In this document: piece after piece, positions 22,467 through 35,663 of the stretch
How the letters are laid out: each line of letters begins with the position of its first letter
How positions within the stretch are numbered: the stretch's first letter is position 1
Assembly: GCA_900239685.1 (NCBI GenBank)
Contig: OENT01000437.1
Coordinates: 3,422 to 67,421 of the forward strand
Direction: 5' to 3'
DNA length: 64,000 bases
From: Rotaria macrura
Taxonomy: Eukaryota > Rotifera > Eurotatoria > Philodinida > Philodinidae
Position numbers and translations under genes: made by a program
Notes under the pieces: model-generated
What the model saw: the letters and a program-made list of their open reading frames with translations, nothing else
Told to the model about the DNA's origin: nothing
Database searches by the model: none

Positions 22467-25400
22467 ATGACTTCCAGATATTTCTTTCGAAACTTTCGTC
22501 GTCTACTCTTGTTTTCATCATCTCATATTCCAATATCCATTCGAAATAATCGACTTTTTTGGACTTCATTGGGTACGGCTACTGTACTCAGCACAGCCAT
22601 TTATAAGATAGCTTCAATTGATAAATTTACTCATTCCTTCGTTGTTTATGCAAAAGCAATTGAAAAGGAATTATCTCATAATGGTATGCAACTGTTTGTT
22701 TTCATTGGTATATGACACTTTTCTTCTCGCTAATCTAACTCATTCGTAGAGAAGCAATTATTTCAAGCTGCTCATGATGGTCGTCTAGAAATTCTTCAAA
22801 AGTAACTTATTGTTGTTTTCTATTCATTTCACATTGATCAAATATATATATATATATATTTTCTCATAGTTTAATTGAACAAGAAAAACTTGATGTTAAT
22901 CTTCGACATCCACTTGGTTGGACGCCTCTTCTCGTTGCTGTTATCAACAATAGAATCGATTGTATCAAATATTTACTTTCAAAAGGTGCTGATCCAAATC
23001 AATCGGATGAATTTACAAATGTTCAATCGATGGCAAAAAAACTTCATTGGAATCCTGTTCACGGTAGATGAAAACTAAATCTTAAATATAGTACTACTAG
23101 TGTGAATTTATATGATACTTTAGTTCATACAAAACGTGAGGAAGAATTTTGTGATCGTCTATCATCACGAGCAACATTCAGTGGTTTTACAGCACTTCAC
23201 TATGCTGTATTGAATGATAATTTTAATTTAGTAAATATTTTAATTGACCATGGTGCTGATCCTTTAATTGAAAACGAACAAGGTCATTTACCATCTGCAT
23301 ATGCATTACAACAACGTAAAGAACAATTAAGTCAATTTGAGAAAAATGTTTGTTCGATTTTCTGTTCGATTATCAACTTATATAAACGGCGATTTTCGTT
23401 TCCTTTTTCAGGCAAAGAAACAACATGAAGAAAGAATGAAAATTGAAAGACGACGAAGACCACTTGAAATTCGAATAAAAGAACATATCGTCGGACAAAA
23501 CTATGCTATATCAACAGTTTGTGGTGGTTCGTTGATATTTTAAAAAATATAGAGTTGTATTGAAAAGAACATAGTTCATATAACGATATGAACAGATGAA
23601 TAATAACGTTGTTTCCAAGAAATTATATTAAAAACTAGTCAGAGATCCTTATAGTTTCTTACACGTTTAGGCAATTTTTACATTCAAATAGAGGAATTGA
23701 TTCTAACAGACTTAGCTAAAGAATAGACAAAATCAAATGATCTGTCTGTGTTTAGTAACAACATCTATATCGTGTTTCATATTTTAATCTAACAGACACG
23801 TACCACACAACTTTCTTGTCTTTATAGCTATACGACGAAAAGAATCTGGTTGGGCAAGTGATGAATCACCATTGGTATTTCTTTTTCTTGGTTCATCGGG
23901 CGTTGGTAAAACTGAATTAGCCAAGCAACTAGCAAAATATTTAAATGGCGAAAAAAATCAAACTCGTTGTTTTATACGTATCGATATGAGTGAATATCAA
24001 GAAAAACATGAAGTATCAAAATTAATTGGTGCACCACCTGGCTATGAAAGTTTGATTCAAGAAAAAATCAGACTGAAAATTATAGGTTTTACTTTTTGTT
24101 TTTAGATTGGATATCAAGAAGGTGGGCAATTAACTGATGCACTCGTTAAATGTCCAACAGCTGTTGTACTATTTGACGAAGTTGATAAAGCACATCCTGA
24201 TGTTCTTACAGTTATGTTACAACTATTTGATGAAGTGAGATTATATAAATTAAAATAATGCAGAACTATGTATTTAATTTGTTTCAGGGACGTTTGACTG
24301 ATGGAAAAGGAAAAACAATCGATGGAAAACAGGCAATTTATGTGATGACATCAAATTTAGCCAGTGAAGAAATTGCAAACTATGCACAAGATTTGAGGCG
24401 TGAAGAAGAGAAAAAACCACCGCTTGTTAATGAAACAATGGCTTCAGGTAGGTAAATTGTAATACTAGTCTTATGAATCGAATATCCTTGAAACTGATCA
24501 TTGTGATTTACCAAGTAATCTATCATTCGATAAAATCACACATACGCACCTTGGACTACGTATGTAGAACCGCTAAGAAGTATGAAGTTTCAACTGAATG
24601 TTGTATTTGTATTTCAATTTGACAAACATCCAATGAATATTGTATTCAAATGCAACAAAATATGACAATACCAAAATTCTGACTTTTCATTGAAAAATGT
24701 TGTTTTATGTAAATAGATATAAAACCTGAATTTTCATTCAATGGAAAAAAACTATTTGACCGATTGAAACGTAACTGAATATGAACTCGGTCACACACAA
24801 TTTGTGGATTGTCCATAAATAATCTACTTGATTTATGGATTGTTGATTTTAATTATGCTATTGACTTAGATAAACATAATTTCAACGATGAACTACGTAT
24901 GATCAAATGCAAAAATGAACATTTTAGCGCAGAACATATCTCGTAATGTTGAAACTGTAATTTATAGATCGAACAATGTCTTTAATGTTGCACTATTCAT
25001 GTGTCATAAGTTCCTCTGAAAATATTACACTGCTAAAAGATGCGAGTATTTTTATTCAAGATTTCGAAACATATGATAATTCAAGAAGACATAAATTGAT
25101 TCTTGTTTAAATCATACTTATGTAAGAAGGCATAGAAAGATTTTATTTGATAAAGTTTGTATTTGTCTTATGACGTCGAGATCAGCGTTTGCGGCATAGA
25201 GATGTATGTTTTGTCATCGCATAGTATTTTTATAAATACGAAAGAAGAAAGAGAATGTTTGCTTTTTTTTTCTATTGATAGTCAACACATCGTTTGTCTC
25301 GTTCGACTTTCTAATTGTCTATATGCGCATCATTGTCAAGGTTCTTTTTATTTAGATAATACGAATCAACAACAAGAAGATGATGGGAAAAGTCGTATAA

Positions 25401-26329
25401 CTGTATCGAAACAATTCAAAGATAAAGTTGTTAAACCGATATTAAAAGTAATGTTTGTTTTTACGTTTGAATTAACTGTAATCAAACTCAATTTTGACAT
25501 AGTGAAATAATATGTCAATATTGCTTTTGAATAGACTGAGAATTATCGAAGTCGATCATTTCTCACGATAAATAAATTAGTAAAAATGTAATCTGATTAA
25601 ATTAAGTCGAAGTTTTGAGTAGTTCAACATCTTTTCTAGAACATTTCTGATCAGCCGTTAGCTAAACCATTCTTTATATCTTACGAATTTTTGCGTTTTC
25701 TAGAGACATTTTCGTCGTGATGAATTTCTCGGACGTATTAATGAAATGGTATATTTTTTACCGTTTTCAAAAAGTGAAATCAATAAACTCCTTCTGAAAG
25801 AACTTGAATTTTGGAAAAAACGAGTATGCTTGATTTATTTGATAAAATTCATTACAAACATGTTCTTGTTCTCTAGGCTAAAGATCAACATAATATTGAT
25901 ATTATTTGGGATCGTAAAGCTCTTGATTGTTTAGCTGATGGTTATGATATTAATTATGGAGCTCGGTCACTTAAACATGAGGTTACTTTAATTGATTCTA
26001 ATAAAACAAAACAAGCAATAGTTTTCATTCGATAGATTGAACGATCTGTTGTTAATCAATTAGCTGCAGCACATGAACAAGGTTTAATCGAAAGTGGTAA
26101 TCAAGTATTGCTGACAGCTCAAGAAAATCTTTTTCATACACCATTTTCAAATGGTGGATCAAACAATGAATCTACTAGTAGATATGTTAAATTACAAAAA
26201 GTTGAATCAACAACTAGTCGAAGTCTAATCGGTAATATTTTCAATAGTGCAACTAGTAATAACCAGACAGCAAATGTAACCTATACTGATATTAAACCTG
26301 AAGATCATCTTAAAACATATCACTTTTAG
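22467..26329 (+). CDS. CLPB: Mitochondrial ankyrin-AAA+ disaggregase CLPB (SKD3)
   Basis: Twelve exons join in frame to about 638 aa: 22467-22683, 22750-22801, 22870-23063, 23124-23347, 23412-23523, 23828-24045, 24106-24234, 24288-24447, 25356-25447, 25704-25823, 25877-25981, 26036-26329. Known family role: ATP-driven protein disaggregation in the mitochondrial intermembrane space. The Arg-rich N-terminus ([12 protein letters not shown]) and a hydrophobic stretch fit import. Ankyrin repeats follow (for example [20 protein letters not shown] and [20 protein letters not shown]), then one AAA+ module with Walker A GSSGVGKT (about 288-295), PPGY, Walker B VVLFDE (358-364) and the ClpB C-terminal small domain ([21 protein letters not shown]). 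A splice acceptor abuts the ATG. Intron 6 (24046-24105) begins GA, not GT; all other introns are GT-AG. First gene of an apparent operon with WDR59. Confidence 0.93.
24046..24105 (+). other. Non-canonical GA-AG intron in CLPB
   Basis: Homology fixes the exon edges: ...GAPPGY must join IGYQEGG. The 60-nt segment starts GAAAGT and ends TTTTTAG. A normal donor would read GTAAGT, so a single T-to-A change at intron position +2 explains it. If retained, the segment adds 19 codons and then a TAG, truncating the protein between Walker A and Walker B. Confidence 0.8.
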
Positions 26330-26450
26330 AAGTCATTGATGTATTATTTTTTGTTTTTAAAGTAAAAATAAATGAATAAAAACACGATAACACATACACT
26401 TCATTCTCAGTTCGGTTTGTTTGTTGAAGCATAAAATATCATGTTTGCAG
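26330..26450 (+). promoter_or_regulatory. CLPB-WDR59 intercistronic region with poly(A) signals and trans-splice-like acceptor
   Basis: 121 nt separate the CLPB stop from the WDR59 ATG. AATAAA motifs occur at 26367 and 26375, and ATGTTTGCAG lies immediately before the ATG. Spacing, poly(A) signal and acceptor fit an SL operon junction. Confidence 0.6.
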
Positions 26451-29400
26451 ATGATTTTGTACGAACGAAATAATGAATTGTCATCAAGTCTTTCATTTAC
26501 CTTTGATTTCGGTAAAAATCTTTCGCATCTTGAGTGTCATTCGATGGCACTTAATGATAATGAAAAATATCTTTTACTTGTGGGTAATCATGAAATTAAA
26601 TTTATTAATTTTGAAACATTTATGTCGTCGATTGTTAATGCAACCGCCGACGAAAATTCTTTTATCATACCATCATCATGTTACATTGAATCGGTGCCTT
26701 TATTTGATATATGTAATGTTAATCGACCAATTGTTCAATGGAACTGTCAAGATTCGAATCAATATGCTTTGGCAATTGATCGTCTCGTTCATTTCTATAA
26801 TGTGGATCATGGACGAATACAGGAAGCTAGTGCAATCATTGATACTCATCATCAGGTAAGAAGAAAAAAAAAAGGATCAGTGCGTTAGCCGGGAGTCGAA
26901 CCCGGGTCGGCTGCTTGGAAGGCAACCATGCTAACCGTTACACCACCAACGCTTGGATTGCTATGGTTAAATTTTGACTATTCTATCTAACGTCTCAGAG
27001 AACATGAAGGATGGTGGAATAGATTTCTATTAATTTTATTATTGATAAAGTTTGAGAATAATTCATTGTGATGATCAATAACTAGAGTCGTTCAATACGA
27101 GGATATAAAAAAATATTTATTGAAACGTGATGCATTTGCAGAAATATGCTTAACCCTTTCCGGCAGGATGGTACCGAATGGGCACATTTTGAAATTGTTT
27201 TATCAAAAACTATTTCAAACTGATGTTGAATATCGTTCTGATGTCGTGATAATGAAGGTCATCAATGTCACAAAAGATAAATGCACTTTACTTTTTTGAA
27301 GTAGCATCATGAGAGCTGAGTAACATGGTGAATCCTCACAGTCAGAACTATCACTACTTCGAACATCTAATAAAAGTCGATATTCAAAGCATCACTTGCG
27401 AAGTTTTTGTTGATAGATTATCAGTTTCCATCACTACTAAGGACAGTGTTTCAGTAATGAATCATACAAGAAAAGCGACGAATATTACCTTTTGGTCACA
27501 TCCGAACGTAACGGTACAAATACTTGATCTTTTTTTTCTACTTAAAGAAGTTTGATGGTTTATACTTTTTCTTAATCCATACCATGAAACTAGAACAAAG
27601 ATTAAGTTTCTAGCTTTTCTCTCGATGTCTCAACTTAGTTATTACTAGAATACTGTGAAATATAACGGAATAATGCAAAAATTTGCTTGTTTTGTTGAGA
27701 TAAGACCTCGAATTTTGATAACTTCTGGGAGTTATCGAAGTATTCAGAAGTGATTGTCAATGGTAAGATATAATTCAGTAAGAAAACTCCCAGAGCTTCT
27801 CTAAATTCTGAGTCTGATCTCAAGAAAACAGGCGAATTTTGCTTAATTTCTTGATGTTTCACGATATTCTAGCGATAACTCAGCTGAGGTATTGAGGGAA
27901 GATGCAGAAACATAATCTTTATTCTAGTTTCATGGTATGGATTAAGAAAAAATATAAACCATCGAACTCCTTTAGGTAGAAAAAAGATGAATTTTTTTTA
28001 CCTGTCTGTACCGTTTACGACCGGATGTAACCAAAAGGCAACATCACGTCGTTTTGTGACCCGCCATCTTCCAGGAATCGAATACTAGATGTTCGATATC
28101 TACGCAGTGATTCAAGTCTAAATACAATGGAGACGAATTTCTTGCACTTTTTCTTCTGGAAGCTGGTCAGAAAGGGTTAACGAAAAGAATGTGTTTCAAT
28201 AGTGCGAATTAATTTGTTTCGTATTTAAAATTTAAGTCTCTTAAGGAATCTATGACTGAATGTAATCAGTATGAGATGAGCTTTCTATTACTATTGAAAT
28301 AGATCGGTTCTCGTAGTATATGACTATTCAAAATATTGATTTTCTCTCTTTTTTTTATCGAATAGAATGCTGACCTTTGTTATTCTAATCTAACATGTTG
28401 TACTAGTTTAGTGATCTCATAGAACTTTGATTAAATGTGAAGAGTAAGATAACATTAACTTTGATTGCTACAGAAAAATATCTCAACCATCTAAATAATA
28501 TATATTAGATTTACGCTATTCTAATTGAGTTCTCTGTATGAGCATAATATTTCAGATGTATCTACGAGAATAGAAAGTTTTTGAAGATTTATCTCGGAAC
28601 CATGTGTTCAATATTTCTTGAAAAAATGATTGAATCAAAAAAGAGAACATCAGATAAAATTCGTTCATCGTTTGTTAACTTCAATATTCTACTTTTTTAT
28701 TTCACTAGAAGAACCTACAGTAATACTTCAAAATTTGATAACCACCAAAGTATAAAATGAACTTTCTGATCTAAGAAAATTGTTTAATCTCTGTAATCGA
28801 ACTCGTTCATGAAGATTATTAATCTTCAACAAGAATACTTTTCTATCATTTTGAAGTAAAGTGCTTGCCTTGTTTAACATTGAGCAAATTCTCGAATTGT
28901 TGCTGTAATGTATTGAAAAGAAAGTAGTTCACAAAAAGTCTTATCCTATTGGCTAGACAAAAAAAATGTGTATCGAAAAAGTTTTGAAAACTATTTCTTC
29001 TTTAGCGTCCTATATCAACAATATCATATTGGCCACAAGATCATTATTGTTTATTGACGGGTTCGCTTGATGGTCAAGTACAAGTATGGGATATTCGACA
29101 ATGTTCATCGAAAGCACCAGCCAATTTCAAATTTACACTATCAACTCCATTTAGTATTCGTCATATACAATGGTCATCTATGCATTCAAACAAAAGCCAT
29201 TCATCAAACGATTCCAATCTATTAGCTATTCAATGTGATCGATGTGTACGAATTTATGACATGCGTCGAACAGATTCATACGTATGTTCTATTGAACATA
29301 ATCAACGAATAACGAGTATAAATTGGACAAAACAAAACCATTCCATTGCTACACTATCAATGGATAATACGTTAAGAATATTTTCAACCGATGGACATCT

Positions 29401-31857
29401 ACTAGCTGAATCTATACCGAGTGAACAATTTCCTTTTTCATTGAGCAAAGTAATCATTTTTTTAAAGCAAAACAATAAATAAACGAGCATTAACGATAAA
29501 TTCGTTTTTCAACATTTAGATTCATACGACGTCTTGTGATGATTTATTTATTTGTTCATCTTATGACGCAATATCATCAACATTTGGCTTTACGGGATGG
29601 CGTTTGGATGACGATCAATTTCTAAGACCGTTAAACGATCAAATATTGTCGACAAGTTCATCATCCATCAATGATTTTACATTTGTAACGAATTCAAAAT
29701 TTCTAAATTTATTTCATCAAATATTTTCTACACGTTCGAATGATGAAATATTAAAACATTTTCCTGTACTAGCTTGGTGTCGAGATGAACAATTACGTTT
29801 AATTGATATGGATTTAGTCTTTCGAAAAACTTGGCACGATTATAATCGAACAAAACAAAAGAATCAATCTGAATCGTCAAGTTCAACACTCGTATCAAAT
29901 TCATCATCGACATCAAGTTTATCACGAGAGAAACAACCATTCAATCGTAGTAATACAAATCGAACAACTTTGAGCATTACTGAAGATGAAACACATGATG
30001 TTGAAGATAGTGATTTTGATGATAATGTATTGTTTGAAGTATTATCGCCACGTGTCAATCCTATGGAGTTATCTCAAAATGGAAATGAACATGACGTATC
30101 TATAACGTAAGTACACTATTGAAGCGTACTCAAATAAATCAATTCATTATTCATAAGCATTACGATACGAATTAAAATGTTTGCTCATTTTTAGCCCACT
30201 CGAACATATTTCAGACGAGTCGAAACCTATCGATTAGAAGCAGAATTTCGTGTTCTTTCAGAGTATAAGCTTAGAAATGATGTGTCATCTTTTGTTCGAG
30301 AGAAGTAAAGGAATCTTTGAAAGACCTGAAAAATTAGTTTGTACGGAACATGTGAGCCGAAGTTTCAGGGCACAATATTTATTCATTTTAGCCTACTTAA
30401 AAGTATTTCAAACGAATCAAATGCATAAGTTAGAAACCAGAATTTTGTCCTGTTTCTGAATATGAGTTTAGGAATTTTATATCTATTTTTTTTTCAAGAG
30501 CAAAAATTTGGACGATGCATAAACAACTTTTTTCTAACGCATATTTACCATTTTTGAAAATGCTAAACGTTATCGGACACGATAGTTTGGTAGAGCGGAC
30601 ACCTATCTACAAAATGTAATATTGAATTAAGTAATAACTTTTACACAAGTGAAGTTATATATTTTTTGTTAGGAACTTCATTTTGTGGAAAACACCTTAT
30701 GGTCAAAAAGTCAATTTCTCAAAAGTGAGGGTATAGGAAAAATGAAAATTCAGATATCTTGCCTAACAACTAAACCAAACTCCAATAGTACATTCTGTAA
30801 GGCAAATTTTACTCTACTAACTGATAGAGTCATAAAGCTTCCAACCTTTAGTTTCGAATTACAATAGTTAAAATATAAACAACTGCGAAAAACTTTTCCT
30901 CTCGAACAAAAGCCGACACAAAATTTCTTAACTCATATTCTGAAAGAACACGAAATTCTGCTTCTAACCCATAGATTTCGGCTTGTCTGAAATATTTTCA
31001 AGTTGAACAAAAATGAGCAAACATTTTGTTCCAAAACATTCAAATCACCCGTTATAAATTATCCCTATTTGACTAAAACGACTTTCAGAAAAAACTTTCT
31101 CTAGAAATATAAAATTGAAAAATAAATAATTTATCGATGTCAAATTCTACTTTTTTCTTTTAAACTAAACTCACTTTTATCATAAGTATAGATTTCTACT
31201 TTATTTAATTCTATGAATGATGATATTCATATTGGAATGTAATACTTTGCAAATATATACCGAATTACTTGGATTCATTGCAATATCGATTAGAAATTTG
31301 GGTATTTTCTCTTCTCCGCTTTGTCTCATAGCTAACGTATGATAGTTAGTCTTCTTTAATATATATATCTCGCTTTCATTTATGAACTATATTCTTATTA
31401 CCTATATGCCATATAAAGTTAAACGATGTAGGATCTATTTGCTTCTTTGCATTTAAACAATGCAACTATATTCTAGTGCACATTTTGATGTCTTATGCAT
31501 AATATTCAAAGCTTTCTATTTTATTAACTTCTAAAACTATCAATTATTCTATTTTCATTAACGTAAGCAATACAATGACGATCATAATTCAATGTCCTAT
31601 TTTATTTTAGTTCCAACCGTACGGATAATAATCCATCAATAGAAGTTTCTATTCAAAATGAATTAAATTCTTTAAATGATACTTATGGTTCACATATTAT
31701 TGTCGAAATGAAAGATGAACGTCATCGAATGTGTGTAGTTCGTTGTGTTTACCCATTCGATAGTTCAGAATCATTTCGTATATATTTATTTTTATCACGT
31801 CATTATCCAGTAATATCTCAATTATTTGTTCGTTTTAAATTATTAATAAACAATATC

Positions 31858-31890
<33 letters not shown>

Positions 31891-34256
31891 CAGGAACGTA
31901 TAAGATCATTTCAAATACGTATTCAAAAATTATTCGATGAAACATCTTATCAGTGTTTTTATCATGGACGATTATGTTTACATAAGTGCCTATTGAAATT
32001 AAAGCATTTGGTTGATTTATGTTACAAACAAGAAAAATTATCGTCCACTATAATCATGAATAAATCACATAGAAAACAATCTGAAGAATTATTGCATTGT
32101 TTAGATCTTGATTTACCGAATGGTGTGTCAAATAATAATCATAATTGTTATAGTAATAGTAATACTAATCACAATCATCATCATAATAATCATCATAATA
32201 ATAAGAATTCCAATCGACTATTCGATCAATTATCTTCATCATCGGTATCTACAAGTACTAGTCACATGTCTAATGGTTTATCGGTTCGAGCAAATCCACG
32301 TACATGTGGTGCTCGTTTTACTGGTGGAACATATTTAGTATGTTTTGGTCGAACTATGAATCTTCAACAACAGCAACAACATCAACAAGAACAACCAGCT
32401 TCTGCACCACCAATTCTTCACAATGTCAATGAGCTATTCATCAATCGACCACAGCCAGCTCATATAAGATCAATGAGTTTAACAGTAACGAAAAGTCGTG
32501 GAAATTCGAGTACAGATGAACAATCATCAAGGTAGTTTGTTCCGTTCGTTTTGTTTTATTTTATTTTGTATTGATTTTCTTTCTAAGTTGTCGATCGACT
32601 ACGACACTTACAAATACAGTACAAATTCAAAATGCATTAACTAATCCAAGAACAACTATATGTTCTGCTCCCGTACGCATATCGTTAGGCTCAAGTATTC
32701 AGAGTGATCATCAACGCATGACATCAACCTCATCATCCTTTCGACGTCCACTAAGTCATCATTTATCGCAAGCTCATTCAACAGTATCAATTTATGATAT
32801 GTCAATACTTTTACCCATAAGTAAAAAACTAGCCGACGATTATAAACTTGATTTAGATAATTTAATTGATATGTGTGAAATAAATCAACAGCTAACAGAA
32901 CGTATGGCGAAAGATGAACTGGCTCATTGTTGGCGTCTTCTTGCTACTTTATTATCTTTACAATCAGGTCTATCGAATAATCACACGTGGTTTCAATCAC
33001 CAATTGCTCATGGTAAATAAAAGAAGACAACTTTTCAAAAAAGAAATCAAACAAACAATCCGTTCATTTCATTAATGCGGCACGTTTTCCTAGGATACAA
33101 CATATAAATAAATTGCTTGAACATTTTCTTGACTATTTAATGAGTAAATAATAGAAAACATTCTCGATCATTTACTACTCGTTAATATTTAATCTGTGAA
33201 TATGTGTTGTAGCAAGTTTTTTCTTTAAAAACAAAAAAGAACAAAAACTAAGAATATTTAGATTCGTCTCCTCTTCACAGAAATACTAATCGAAAGGTAA
33301 GACTTCAATGGCGAAGTCTTCTAGTTTTCACTTCGATATCAGCACTAGAGATACATGATAAATGATGTATCTTACCATGGTATAGTATTACGATGTCTAT
33401 GGTTCGCTGTTATTGTTGCGTTCTAAATCAACATCCTCATTTCTATTCTTCAAGATTATCAACTTCAAAAGATTAGTAGTCAGTCATATTAGTCGTCGTT
33501 TACAATGCTAATCTGTCATTTCTTTTCTATTTTATTGAATGTTAATTTGTCGTTGTAATATTTCTTTTCATATCTTGTGATCATTCAGGTATCTGATACT
33601 GGCAGTTGACCTTATAATAGCAGTAGTTTTTATCAAAGAAAATCTATGATTATGAATAAGAAGAAAAATGACACGATGTTGTTTTCATAGTTGAGTCTAT
33701 TTCAATTTTTGTTTTAGGTTTGATCGAACATTTAGTTTCACATTACACCACGTATGGTGATATACAATCGGCAAGTATGTTTCTATTAACAATGTCGCGA
33801 ACGCCATTTATGAATAGAAAAGACCAATCAAATCAACATTATTTTGATTCAATCTTATATGGATACGGAAGTATATTACATCGTTGGAAACATTTCTATA
33901 AGCGAACACAAATTTTCTGTCAAATTGATCATAATTGTCAGCCAGCAGCATCAAGCAATCAAACATCATCAGCAATCGTTTGTTCGATATGTTTACAACC
34001 TGTTATTGGTCAACAACTTTTATGTGCTCTATGTGGTCATGGAGGACATTTAATTCACATGCATGCATGGTTTTCATCATCAGAAATCAAACATAGATAT
34101 TGTCCAGAAAAAGGTTGTACGTGTCGATGTATTATGAAACAACAAGAAGTATTGAGTATGAGTACAGATCATACGCAAAAACAATCACATACACCAGTAC
34201 TGACACCGAAACCCTACGGTATTCGTTCATCATCAACTAATTTTCGTCCTCTATGA
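26451..34256 (+). CDS. WDR59: WDR59, GATOR2 complex subunit
   Basis: Six exons join in frame (about 1106 aa): 26451-26855, 29006-29449, 29520-30106, 31611-32531, 32588-33012, 33718-34256. Known family role: scaffold of GATOR2, which relays amino-acid status to mTORC1 at the lysosome. Visible domains: WD40 blades (LLTGSLDGQVQVWDIRQ, IATLSMDNTLRIF), an RWD domain at the start of exon 4, the WDR59-specific PRTCGARFTGGTYLVCFGR segment, an alpha-solenoid stretch, and a C-terminal zinc-binding RING-like end (C-x2-C, C-x2-C-G-H-G-G-H, CPEKGCTCRC, about residues 1016-1065). Exon 4 carries an AAT repeat (poly-Asn). Introns 1 (2150 nt) and 3 (1504 nt) are inflated by mobile elements; intron 1 also holds an antisense tRNA-Gly. 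An AATAAA follows at about 34304. Confidence 0.93.
26882..26952 (-). tRNA. tRNA-Gly (anticodon TCC)
   Basis: The minus strand folds as a complete cloverleaf. Acceptor arms GCGTTGG and CTAACGC pair with one G-U. The A box is TGGTGTAACGG, the anticodon loop is CTTCCAA (TCC), and the B box is GGTTCGACTCC with a GC-rich T arm. An A run on the plus strand at 26864-26873 gives a T10 Pol III terminator. The gene lies antisense inside WDR59 intron 1, 26 nt from the exon 1 donor. Confidence 0.96.
27150..28180. mobile_element. piggyBac-like non-autonomous element in WDR59 intron 1
   Basis: The element is bounded by TTAA at 27150-27153 and 28177-28180. Its ends begin CCCTTTC in inverted orientation, the piggyBac signature of TTAA target plus CCC start. 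Long internal inverted arms (about 27480-27615 and 27905-28050) share stretches such as CTTAATCCATACCATGAAAC. No intact transposase; a 76-codon frame at 27325-27555 is part of the element. Confidence 0.75.
30174..31027. mobile_element. Long-TIR element (854 bp) in WDR59 intron 3
   Basis: The ends AAAATGTTTGCTCATTTTT are exact inverted copies (30174 onward and the complement ending at 31027). The arms continue for about 130 bp with the shared segment TTAGAAGCAGAATTTCGTG. A third diverged copy of the arm core in direct orientation lies near 30400-30470. No coding capacity is visible and the target duplication is unresolved. Confidence 0.78.
31849..31893 (+). repeat. AAT microsatellite inside WDR59 exon 4 (poly-Asn)
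   Basis: A run of AAT codons interrupted early by ATC encodes an Asn tract at the edge of the RWD domain. It preserves frame and is likely length-polymorphic. Confidence 0.9.
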
Positions 34257-35663
34257 TCGTGTGCTTATTCTTTGTAAATGTAAATTTCTATTCGTGTTTC
34301 AATAATAAAAGACAAGAAAAAAAACAAGACCTAGAAGAATATTAAGTAGGATAATTCAATTGAATTGTTTTTTTCTCGAAGAAATAAATGCTTGATGATG
34401 ACATTGTCGTCTTATTTAAAGAAAAAGAATAAATGAAAATCTAATTAATAGTTTTGATCATTTTCTATCTATGTGAGAAAGTTTTAAGCAAAAAATTGAC
34501 TTCGTTGATGTGAAATAAGTCGTATAGAAAGTTCATATTCAAAGCTTTTATATTTTTTTCAAAAACTAAGCTTGATCCTGCTCACATGAAGTTAGTAGGA
34601 TATGTTGGGAATGCAGTACAAAAGAATCATAACATGTTCAATTTTATATGATAACATTTTTGTGACAAACTCAACTGATAATGTTTAAAAATAGCTTGTT
34701 TTCCAATACGTAAATGCCTGTGAAATTTTCACTCTATGAAGATTTTTTGCATTAAAACGAGCCAATGCAAATATTTCAATCTGCAATATACTTACAAACA
34801 GTATGACAAATTATCGATTGTAAACACGTGGTACTATTTTAAGATCCCATACAGATATTGATACAATTTATCAATGACTATTGTTTCATTTGAAAAAGCA
34901 GTGTACGATCAACTGCAGCATATTTCGATTTTATACAATGTACTACGATTCGACGTCCAAAGTCAAATCCTATTTCAAATTTAGAATTCTGTTTGTTCTG
35001 TCATGAAAACTTCCGTATTACATCAAATGTTTGATTTTGAAGGGTATTTTAAATTCGATATTTTTCCACGATACACTAAATAAATACGATTCTCTTGATA
35101 GAATATCTCTACTTAAGATGATGAACAACATTTTTTTTTTGTATTTATTTATATTGATGAAGGCCTTTTCTTTTCAAGTAAATTTATTCCGAATGTGTAA
35201 CCTTCTTTTTTTTGATTGTCAAATTAAATTTATGAACTGAAACTATTCATCATAGGTATATGAAGAATGAATGATCGACAAAAATGATGCATACAATTGT
35301 CAATCTGTTCATGCATACAGTTGATGATAATCACTAATGCAAATATTGTACATCGAGAATTAAGAGAAGACTAATACCATTAAATATTGAACATGCTATT
35401 GTTAAAAAATAAATTCTTGATACTTTAGATACTCACCTTCAAAGATACGAATAATTTGACGATTGCAGGTTTGATCTGTCGATTTCAAAATGTAATGAAA
35501 TAGTTGCAATGTAACAAGGTCAGTATTTACTTTTCTTTATTGTCAATGTTAAATATTTAATTTACTTAGTAGTAGCTATAGTTCATCGTTTGATATTTAT
35601 CTTATAAATGGAATTGTAAAAGAACTGTATACCAAGCATTCGAAGTTACGTATATTGAAAGTT
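34257..35663. other. Intergenic, WDR59 3' UTR and next promoter
   Basis: AATAAA near 34304 probably ends WDR59. The remainder is AT-rich with no plausible exon; the frame at 35031-35240 is composition-driven. Confidence 0.45.

Noticed and set aside
23064-23100. 37-nt CLPB intron ending at 23100, with a 2-base frameshift
   Set aside because: Using the next acceptor (TACTTTAG at 23123) gives a normal 60-nt intron, keeps the frame and matches the family alignment, so no frameshift is needed.
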